Shown: positions 38,105 to 44,475 of the stretch, in pieces
Position numbering within the stretch: position 1 is the stretch's first letter
Layout of the letters: each line of letters starts with the position of its first letter
Source: PR03 sp031362725
GTDB lineage: Bacteria; Myxococcota_A; UBA9160; PR03
NCBI GenBank assembly: GCA_031362725.1
Contig: JANLTC010000229.1
Coordinates: forward strand, 8,297-72,296
Length of the DNA stretch: 64,000 nucleotides
Direction: 5' to 3'
The notes under the pieces: model-generated
What the model was told of the DNA's origin: nothing
Seen by the model: only the letters and a program-made list of their open reading frames with translations
The model's database searches: none
Translations under genes and position numbers: made by a program

Positions 38105-38359
38105 GGCTGCGGACTCTCGTCCTGTGCCAAGCCCGCGAGGATGACCTCCGGCGTCCGCAGCAGGAGTCGGTCGGTGGGGTCCTTCGTCGCGAGGATCGTG
38201 TGGGCGCGTGCTGCGCGTCCTCCCTGCGTGAGATGCGTGATCTCGTACTCGACGTGGGGTCGCTGCTTCGAGTCGCTGCGCGCGCAGCAGGCGGGTGCGT
38301 GCGTGCTCGAGGTACTCGTAGTAGCGGCCATGCCAGACGATGCCCAGCGCATCGACGTG
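38101..38359 (-). pseudogene. Hotdog acyl-CoA thioesterase remnant with deleted middle
   Basis: Two frames carry the ends of one YbgC-like thioesterase. The first, after a TAG at 38360-38362, reads VDALGIVWHGRYYEYLEHAR and TRLLRA, the active-site strand/helix. The second reads PHVEYEITHLTQGGRAARA, HTILATKDP and LLRTPEVILAGLA, the C-terminal strands, ending in a stop that overlaps the chorismatase start. Family members have several dozen residues between these parts, so an internal deletion has fused them out of frame, and the N-terminus is also gone. A thioesterase belongs to standard aryl-polyene clusters; here it is dead. Confidence 0.65.
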
Positions 38360-38601
38360 CTAGAGCTGCACCCCGAGGCCGACCGCGATCTCGTGCGCCC
38401 GGCGCGACGATCGCGCTGCATCGCCCGCTTCGCGGGCAACTTGGTCGATCTAGACATCGGGGCTGCTCATTGGCCTCGCTCTCAGGTTCTCGCGCGCCGT
38501 GGCGCGGGGCGGGCTCATTCTAGCCACCGCGGGCTGTCCCACACGGGCCCCGAATCCGCCGGCCGGGCAGACCTCGATTCCATGTAGACTGCGCGCCAGC
38601 C

Positions 38602-39960
38602 ATGCGGATCGCATTTGTCTCCGGTAACCGAGAGAAGCTCCCGGACGCGGTCGTTCCGCTCGGTCTGCTCTGCGTGATGGCTGCCACGCCTGCGCGACAC
38701 GAGCGGATCCTCGTCGACCTGTGCTTCGAACGCGACCCGCAGGCGGCGCTCTGTGAACGACTTACCGCCTTCGCTCCCGATCTCGTCGCCATCGGGCTGC
38801 GCAACATCCAGAGCAACGACTACTCGGGCACCGCGGATCACGTCGAGTATTACCGGCGCATCGTCGAGATCGCGCGCGCAGCGAGTCGCGCGCCGATCGT
38901 CGTCGGCGGGTCCGGCTTCAGCGTGATGCCGGGAGAACTGATGGAGCGCTTGCAGCCGGATCTCGGCATCGCGGGCGAAGCCGAACTCGCGTTCCCGCAA
39001 CTCGTCGAGGCGATCGAGGGTCGGACGCGCGCGTTCGCCGCGATCGGCAACCTTCATTGGTTCGAAGGCGAGCAGCTGCGCAGCAGCGGCCCGGCTCCAG
39101 CCTTTCTCGACATGAACACGCTGCCCGTGCCAGACCGCTCGCTCGTCGACCCGCGTTATTACGAGCGCTACGCGATCGAGTCGATCCAGACCAAGCGTGG
39201 CTGCCCGCTGCGCTGCGACTACTGCACCTACCCCCTGATCGAGGGTCGCCTCGGGCGAGCGCGCCAGCCGGCGTCGGTCGTCGACGAAATGTTCCACGCG
39301 CTCGACGTGCACCCGGCGACGAAGCACTTCTTCGTCGTCGACTCGGTCTTCAACCTGCCGAAGAGTCACGGCAAGGCCGTGTGCCGCGAGATGATCGCGC
39401 GCGACTGGAAAACTCCCTGGACCTGTTACGCGAATCCGCTGGGTTTCGACCGCGAGTTCGCGGAACTCGCGCGGGCGGCAGGCTGCGCGGGCATGGAGAT
39501 CGGTTCCGATTCGGGATGCGACGAGGTGCTCGCGCGGCTGCGCAAGGGTTTCACGACGGCGCAGATCCGCGCGCTGCACGAGCTGTGCGCGAGTGCTGGG
39601 GTTCCCGATTGCCACACCTTCATCCTGGGTACGCGGGGCGAGACACTCGACGATGTGAGACGCACGCTCGACTTCGCCGTGGACCTAGCGCCGTGGAGCG
39701 CGGTCTTCATGATGTGGATCGACGACCACGAGGCCGTCGATCCGGAGCTGCGCGCGCGGCACGAAAGTCAGCGCGCGCGGATCGCCGAGATCCTGCTCCA
39801 ATACCAAGATGGCCACCCCAATTGGAGCATCCCGCCGCTGCGCGTGAACTTCGACGAGAAACTCTTCCGCCGCCTGCGCCGTCGCGGTATGCACGGACCG
39901 CTGTGGCAACACATGCTGCCGCCTCCTGCCGCTCCGACAGGCCAGACGGTCGCCCGCTAG
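38602..39960 (+). CDS. B12-binding-type radical SAM protein
   Basis: The 452 residues start with a cobalamin-binding-like Rossmann domain (about 1-150: VVPLGLLCVMAA, APDLVAIGLRN, APIVVGGSGFSVMPGEL). The radical SAM domain follows, with cluster motif CPLRCDYC (Cys201, Cys205, Cys208), then FFVVDSVFNLP, GMEIGSDSGCDEVL and FILGTRGETLDDVRRTLDF. The classical His of the B12 motif (DxHxxG) is not evident, so cobalamin binding is uncertain. It is on the plus strand between two minus-strand parts of the aryl-polyene cluster and could methylate or otherwise tailor an unreactive carbon; alternatively it is unrelated. ATG 38602 is well placed. Confidence 0.87.
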   Translation: MRIAFVSGNREKLPDAVVPLGLLCVMAATPARHERILVDLCFERDPQAALCERLTAFAPDLVAIGLRNIQSNDYSGTADHVEYYRRIVEIARAASRAPIVVGGSGFSVMPGELMERLQPDLGIAGEAELAFPQLVEAIEGRTRAFAAIGNLHWFEGEQLRSSGPAPAFLDMNTLPVPDRSLVDPRYYERYAIESIQTKRGCPLRCDYCTYPLIEGRLGRARQPASVVDEMFHALDVHPATKHFFVVDSVFNLPKSHGKAVCREMIARDWKTPWTCYANPLGFDREFAELARAAGCAGMEIGSDSGCDEVLARLRKGFTTAQIRALHELCASAGVPDCHTFILGTRGETLDDVRRTLDFAVDLAPWSAVFMMWIDDHEAVDPELRARHESQRARIAEILLQYQDGHPNWSIPPLRVNFDEKLFRRLRRRGMHGPLWQHMLPPPAAPTGQTVAR

Positions 39961-40030
39961 GCTGCACCCCGACTCCTATCAACGCGCGTTCGTCGCAGAG
40001 GTTCGCGTTCCACGAGCGTGCGATGGGCGT

Positions 40031-40171
40031 TCACAGCACCGCGTTGCTCCGAATCATGAAGAGCACGAGACGGCCCTCTTCGCCGAGGCGACCATGCAAA
40101 CCTGCTAGCGCACCGACCAACCGATCGCGCGGCAGGTAATCCATCATCGAAGCGGATGCGACGAGGTCGTA
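40031..40171 (-). pseudogene. C-terminal fragment of a SAM-dependent methyltransferase
   Basis: Translating down from 40171 gives YDLVASASMMDYLPRDRLVG, ALAGLHGRLGEEGRLVLFMI and RSNAVL before TGA, a clear end of a class I methyltransferase (motifs post-II and III). A TGA lies two codons upstream in the same frame and the SAM-binding half is absent. The rest of the 280-base gap (39961-40240) shows no gene. Confidence 0.55.
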
Positions 40172-40240
40172 GTCACGTCACGCGCGCGGGAGCGCGTAGC
40201 GTCCGGGTATCGGTCGCATGTAGAAAGAGAGCAGTCGTCG

Positions 40241-40561
40241 TTAGGTTCCCCTGACGATCGTGCAGTACTCCCCCACGATGTTCAAAAAGTTTCTTGCGGA
40301 GTGATCGACAACGGAAACCTCGGTAATCCCCCCGTTAGCCTTTGCAGCCCTGACGCTCGCATCACCGCGGGCGAGCAAGCCGAAAAGGGTGTCCATGCAG
40401 GCTCTCCCCTCTTTTTGACCGGGCTTGTCGTCCCCTTGTGCGTACTCGCCCCATTTGACCTTGCTACCCAACACGCCCATCACAGGCGCTTGGACGATCA
40501 CGCATCCACTCAGGCTCACGATGCCAATCAAGGCTGCGCTCACAGCCCACATTCTTTTCAT
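40241..40561 (-). CDS. TRL-like small lipoprotein
   Basis: The 106-residue product has a lipoprotein signal (AALIGIVSLSGC, acylated Cys20). Its mature end, CMDTLFGLLARGDASVRAAK then NGGITEVSVVDHSARNFLNI and VGEYCTIVRG, matches the TRL-like family of small periplasmic or outer-membrane proteins of unknown function. It has its own good sigma-70 promoter at 40595-40624, so it is probably independent of the surrounding biosynthetic genes. Confidence 0.83.
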   Translation of the reverse strand: MKRMWAVSAALIGIVSLSGCVIVQAPVMGVLGSKVKWGEYAQGDDKPGQKEGRACMDTLFGLLARGDASVRAAKANGGITEVSVVDHSARNFLNIVGEYCTIVRGT

Positions 40562-40594
40562 ATAGACCCCCTTGTCCGTGCGACCGGACGTGTC

Positions 40595-40624
40595 GGTATA
40601 TCCTTTGCTGGTGATCCCGGTCAA
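40595..40624 (-). promoter_or_regulatory. Sigma-70-type promoter of the TRL-like lipoprotein
   Basis: On the minus strand TTGACC (40624-40619), an 18-base spacer and TATACC (40600-40595) form a recognisable -35/-10 pair about 34 bases before the ATG at 40561. It stands out in GC-rich DNA. The start site would be near 40588. Confidence 0.6.
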
Positions 40625-40794
40625 GAGCTTCGATGACGCGCGATCCGGGCGAGCAGCCTCCATCCCCATCGCCCCGAGGACGCCCCACCCCGCCAGGCCA
40701 CACCGGCAACAGCTTCCCACTCGGCGAATCGGTGGCGGGCTACGGGTTGCTTTCCTTCGGACAGGAAAACGGCACGTCCGCCGTCCAGCCCAGA

Positions 40795-41559
40795 TCACGG
40801 TCTTCGCCCGATCATGTCTTCCTTCCGGCAGACGAGCAGGATCTCGTCGACCTTCTCGGTGTCGATCATGCCGGGAGCGAGCGCGAGCTTTTTCTGGAAC
40901 CACACACCCATCGGCATCATCACGCGGTTGTACCACCACATAGCCTTGTCGCGCCGATGCGTGAGAAACCACATTCCGAGGGCAAGCAGGCGCGACGATT
41001 GCGGCTGCATCCCGTAGACGGCACTCCGTTCCACCGAGAAGCCGTGCTCTGCGAGCTTCGCAACCAATCGCTGCGGATCGTAGCGGCGCCGGTGCCCCAC
41101 GAAGTCGTCGAACGCCGTCCAACGCATCAGGTGGAGCGGTACCGAGAGGAGAAGTGTGGCGTCCGGCGCGGCAACACGAGACAACTCCGACAGCGCGCCA
41201 TCCTCGTCGTCGACATGCTCGACGATGTCGAGGGCGCAGACGAGAGCGAAGCAGCCGTCGGGAAACGGAATCGACGTCACGAGGCCCAGCACGGCTTTCG
41301 CTCCACGCTCGCGCAGTCTTGCAAGCGCCGGCGCGCTGAGGTCGACGAAGTGCGTCCCCTCGATCGGTAGACGCGGTCTCAGCCCGGGCGCGACCTCGAG
41401 CCGTGGCTGCGACCGCGCGACCAGGCCGCGCACGAGCGGCCATGTGTTGAAGCACTCGGGTTCGACCAGACGCGCGTCCGTCCACAGCGCGTCGTAGAAC
41501 TGGCGGTTCAGTTCGGCGAGCCCTTGATCGGCATGTGTCTGGATCGTCGTCGGGTTCAT
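40795..41559 (-). CDS. Class I SAM-dependent methyltransferase
   Basis: The 254-residue enzyme shows RLEVAPGLRPRLPIEGTHFV (motif I region, with PGLRP replacing the usual GxGxG), VDLSAPALARLRER, SIPFPDGCFALVCALDIVEHV (motif II/post-I), and HRRRYDPQRLVAKLAEHGFSV, followed by a C-terminal hydrophobic stretch. The EHVDDEDGAL pattern is typical of UbiE/type-11 methyltransferases. Methyltransferases occur in many aryl-polyene clusters and methylate the aryl ring. ATG 41559 is preferred over 41604, whose extension is Cys/Arg-rich. Substrate inferred from context. Confidence 0.82.
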   Translation of the reverse strand: MNPTTIQTHADQGLAELNRQFYDALWTDARLVEPECFNTWPLVRGLVARSQPRLEVAPGLRPRLPIEGTHFVDLSAPALARLRERGAKAVLGLVTSIPFPDGCFALVCALDIVEHVDDEDGALSELSRVAAPDATLLLSVPLHLMRWTAFDDFVGHRRRYDPQRLVAKLAEHGFSVERSAVYGMQPQSSRLLALGMWFLTHRRDKAMWWYNRVMMPMGVWFQKKLALAPGMIDTEKVDEILLVCRKEDMIGRRP

Positions 41560-41647
41560 CGCGGCGTCACTCCAACAAACACGGCATCGGGCCCTCATGC
41601 GCACGGGCGCTTCCGGTACCGTCAGAATTTGCCGAGGGCGACACGGA

Positions 41648-42457
41648 TCATGTTGCTCCAGCGACGCGCCGTTCAGGCGCCAGGTGCAGCAGCTCGGATA
41701 CGGTCACGCACTGCAGCCCCTTCTCGCGCAAGCCCTGTAGAATCAAAGGCGTCGCCTGCGCGCAGGCGGGTCGATGCTGCCCAGGCAGATCGTGTCCATC
41801 ATGCATCAGCACGATGTCGCCCGGACGGATTCGCTGCAGCACGCGTTGCGCGATCCGCTCGGGATCGGCGGTGCGCGTGTCGCGGCTGTGCAGCGACCAA
41901 GCCACCAGCGTCAAATGCTGCTGGTAGGCGGCCCGTGCCAGCGGCGGACTCTTGAGCCCAATCGGCGGGCGATACAACGGCTTTGCCTGGCTCCCCGTCA
42001 CCACCGCGATGGCCTGTGCCCCACGCTCGATTTCCCGGGCCTGTTCGCCCGCGCCGAAGAAGTTCTGCCAGCGCGAATGCCGCCAGGAGTGATTGCCGAT
42101 CTCGTGGCCTTCCGCGACGATGCGCCGTGCCAGCTGTGGATGCGCCTCCAGCGATTGGCCGATGGTGAAGAAGGTCGCTCGCGCGCTGTGCTTCGACAGC
42201 GCGACCAGCACGGCCGGTGTCACCTCGGGGTCCGGGCCGTCGTCGAAGCTCAGCGCCACGCGCCTGCTCTCGCGCGGGCCATGGGTCACGGTTGGGTAGA
42301 AGACGTTGGAACCCGGTCGCGCGATGCCGTCGGCAAGCAGCGCGAAGAACAGGCCAGCGGGCAAGCCAAAGCTCAGCGCCGAGAATCCGACCGCACCGAC
42401 GGCACTGGCAGTGGCGGCGCCGTACGCGAGGACCAGTATGTTGGCACGCGAGAGCAT
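41648..42457 (-). CDS. Polysaccharide deacetylase (NodB domain), membrane anchored
   Basis: The 269-residue protein has an N-terminal hydrophobic region (ILVLAYGAATASAVGAVGFS and GLPAGLFFALLADG), then a NodB carbohydrate-esterase-4 domain: VALSFDDGPDPEVT (catalytic Asp and metal Asp), ATFFTIGQSLE, GHEIGNHSWRHSRWQ (metal His pair), YRPPIGLKSPPLARAAY and IVLMHDGHD. It hydrolyses N- or O-acetyl groups on glycans. Its place between GT2 and methyltransferase genes suggests it acts on a sugar attached to the polyene lipid or on a cell-wall glycan. ATG at 42457 is chosen. Confidence 0.87.
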   Translation of the reverse strand: MLSRANILVLAYGAATASAVGAVGFSALSFGLPAGLFFALLADGIARPGSNVFYPTVTHGPRESRRVALSFDDGPDPEVTPAVLVALSKHSARATFFTIGQSLEAHPQLARRIVAEGHEIGNHSWRHSRWQNFFGAGEQAREIERGAQAIAVVTGSQAKPLYRPPIGLKSPPLARAAYQQHLTLVAWSLHSRDTRTADPERIAQRVLQRIRPGDIVLMHDGHDLPGQHRPACAQATPLILQGLREKGLQCVTVSELLHLAPERRVAGAT

Positions 42458-42483
42458 CGACAGCGCCTCCTCGGAGCCAGAGC

Positions 42484-42620
42484 CTACGCCGCTTCGTCCC
42501 ACCGTCGAAACACGAGATTCGTGTTCACGCCGCGGAAAGAGCGGGCTTGCTCATCGCATGGCGGATCTCGACGGCGCGCGGCGAGCCCGCGCGCGTAGTC
42601 GAGGGGCGCGCCGCGTAGGG
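42484..42620 (-). pseudogene. C-terminal tail of a lost FabF-like ketosynthase
   Basis: The minus frame gives GAPLDYARG, then SFRGVNTNLVFRRWDEAA and TAG. This is the last strand of FabF-type ketosynthases (intact form: NSFAFGGVNTNLVFRRW). The upstream Met-Ser-Asn part is frameshifted and everything before is missing. It lies between the GT2 gene and the deacetylase. The same tail occurs in the broken FabF at 52498-53127 (INTSLIFRRW). Confidence 0.6.
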
Positions 42621-42687
42621 CGAGCGAATCAGGACGAGCGCTGTGAGCGACCCGCGCTCCGCCATGCCCGTCCTGCATTCCGGCGGT

Positions 42688-43434
42688 TCAATCCTGCCTC
42701 CGCCGCGCCGCGCGCCTTCGCAGGAGCCCTGGCGCGCGTGCGAGCATGCCGAGCGTGAGTCGCGTGTAGAGCCATGCGAGCCGCACGTCGTCCCAGATCA
42801 CATCGAAGTGCGAGACTCCCAATGGGTCGTAGCGCACTCGAGTGGCCACGTTCACGACCGGCACCCCCAGCCAGACGAGCCGCACCGCCAGCTCGGGTTC
42901 GAAATCCATCCGCCGGCCCATCGACACGTGGTCCAGCAGGCGCAGCACCGGCGCGAGGGGCACGCAGCGAAAGCCGCACAGCGGGTCGTGCACCTCGAGC
43001 GAGAGCGTGGCGAGCCACACCATGCCCACCGAGAGCTTCCGACCGTACAGGCGGCTCCTCGGAGCGTCATCGCCGAAGACGGGCTGGCCGAGCACGAGCG
43101 CGTCGGGCCTTGACCTGGCCACGGCGAGGAAGCGCGGCACGTCGGCGGCCTCGTGCTGGGCGTCGGCGTCAAGGTGCACCACGTGCGTGAAGCCACGCTC
43201 GTTGGCGGCGCGGTAGCCCGTCACGAGCGCCGCACCCTTGCCCTGGTTCAGCGCGTGGTGGCGGACCTCGACCCAGTCGAAGTCCTTGGCGATGCCGTCG
43301 AGCGTCGCGCGTGTGGCCGGGCCGCTTCCGTCGTTTACGATCACGAGCGGGAGGTTCGCGGCCGCCAGGGACTCGACTACGCGGCGGATGGTCGAGCCGT
43401 GCTCATAGATGGGGATGAGGAGACACGGGTTCAC
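42688..43434 (-). CDS. Family 2 glycosyltransferase (aryl-polyene cluster type)
   Basis: The 248-residue GT-A enzyme starts MNPCLLIPIYEHGSTIRRVV. It has LPLVIVNDGSGPATRAT, QGKGAALVTGYRAA, the metal-binding VVHLDADAQHEAADV (DxD-like DAD), VHDPLCGFRCVPL and MGRRMDFEPELAVRLVWLGV. It is a soluble or peripheral enzyme adding a sugar to the lipid or aryl polyene. Start GTG at 43434. A second GT2 copy at 50032-50366 is reduced to the equivalent of this protein's C-terminal third, so this is the working one. Confidence 0.88.
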   Translation of the reverse strand: MNPCLLIPIYEHGSTIRRVVESLAAANLPLVIVNDGSGPATRATLDGIAKDFDWVEVRHHALNQGKGAALVTGYRAANERGFTHVVHLDADAQHEAADVPRFLAVARSRPDALVLGQPVFGDDAPRSRLYGRKLSVGMVWLATLSLEVHDPLCGFRCVPLAPVLRLLDHVSMGRRMDFEPELAVRLVWLGVPVVNVATRVRYDPLGVSHFDVIWDDVRLAWLYTRLTLGMLARAPGLLRRRAARRRQD

Positions 43435-43571
43435 GCGACGTCTCCCGGACCGATCGACGCACGCCTTGCCGCGCGATGCGATCGATGAATCATGGATCTC
43501 CCTCCGACCGGGACTGTATCGATCGTATCAGGAACAGGTCCCGCGCACGACGGATTGTTGAGCGGACCAGA

Positions 43572-44207
43572 TCAGTGGCGACAGGTCAGTTCGACACGTG
43601 AAAGCGTCGTCACTTCGAGGTGGTAGCCCCAGTGCGGGGCGTCGATGGTCGCGGCGCGCGGCGGATCGCTTCGCGTCGCGCCGTCCGGGTAGCCGACTAC
43701 GATGCGCGTCTGCGCGCCGCCCGGGCCGGTCGTGAAGCTGCGCTCGACCAGGCGGCCGCCGGCCCACACCTCTTCCATCGACTCGCCGCCGTATTCCAGC
43801 TGGCGATGCCCATCGGTGACAGGAGGATCCCCGATCGGCACGAAGTAGGTGCGCTGCAGGTCGCGCAACACGTACTCCGGCGGGAAGGTCCACATGTCCG
43901 GCAGCTTCGATTCGATCTCGACGTGGCGATCGCGCTGGCGGATCACGACCGCAGGCGTGCCGAACGGCGTGAGCAGCAGCACGGTGAGCTCTCCGCACAC
44001 CATCTGCACAACCGCGTCGGCCTGACCCTCGTGCTGGTGCCAATGGAAGTGCAGCCGCTGCTGCATCAGGAATTGGTCCGGAATCGCAGCGGTGGAGACG
44101 AGCGGTGCGAGGCTCGCGCCGACGGATGGCGCAGGCCGCGTCGTCGAGCACGCCGGCACGACGGCGAGCGCGATTGCGACGCCCATCGCAGCGAAACGCC
44201 TGCTCAT
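43572..44207 (-). CDS. DUF3261 lipoprotein
   Basis: The 211-residue protein has a lipoprotein signal (GVAIALAVVPAC, Cys20). The body fits DUF3261: QQRLHFHWHQHEGQADAVVQ, GELTVLLLTPFGTPAVVIRQ, LPDMWTFPPEYVLRDLQRTYF and HWGYHLEVTTLSRVEL. DUF3261 lipoproteins are regular members of aryl-polyene clusters and probably help place the finished lipid in the outer membrane. ATG at 44207 overlaps the end of the frameshifted small gene upstream (ATGA). Confidence 0.85.
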   Translation of the reverse strand: MSRRFAAMGVAIALAVVPACSTTRPAPSVGASLAPLVSTAAIPDQFLMQQRLHFHWHQHEGQADAVVQMVCGELTVLLLTPFGTPAVVIRQRDRHVEIESKLPDMWTFPPEYVLRDLQRTYFVPIGDPPVTDGHRQLEYGGESMEEVWAGGRLVERSFTTGPGGAQTRIVVGYPDGATRSDPPRAATIDAPHWGYHLEVTTLSRVELTCRH

Positions 44208-44475
44208 CGCAGTCGCGCAGCCGGCGCGCCTATTCCTATCCCGGCCAGCTTCACGCCACGACCGGGGAGCGCCACGTTCGCGACCATGTTGCCGGCCACG
44301 CAGCGGAACTCTGCCGGGCTCGAGAGATCGTGGTGCTTCGTGATCGACTTGATTTTGACGACGGTATCTCCGCTCTCGGCCTCGCCGCGGCTCCTCTCGA
44401 TCTTCGGGTGCAGGCCGCAGTGGCAATCGACAGCGAGGCTCCGACGACCAGAACGAGTCGTGTCGACACTTTCAT
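44204..44475 (-). pseudogene. Small exported protein gene with frameshift between MMPL exporter and DUF3261
   Basis: ATG 44475 overlaps the exporter stop (ATGA) and has GGGAGAG upstream. It encodes a signal sequence, MKVSTRLVLVVGASLSIATA. In that frame the rest is Ser/Arg-rich noise to 44251. One base out, the sequence reads GLHPKIERSRGEAESGDTVV, KIKSITKHHDLSSPAEFRC, VAGNMVANVALPGRGVKLAG and ends in a TGA that overlaps the DUF3261 start (ATGA). Both ends therefore fit the operon's overlap pattern and only the middle is out of frame, by one missing base near 44415. A sequencing error or a recent mutation would explain it. Family unknown. Confidence 0.6.
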
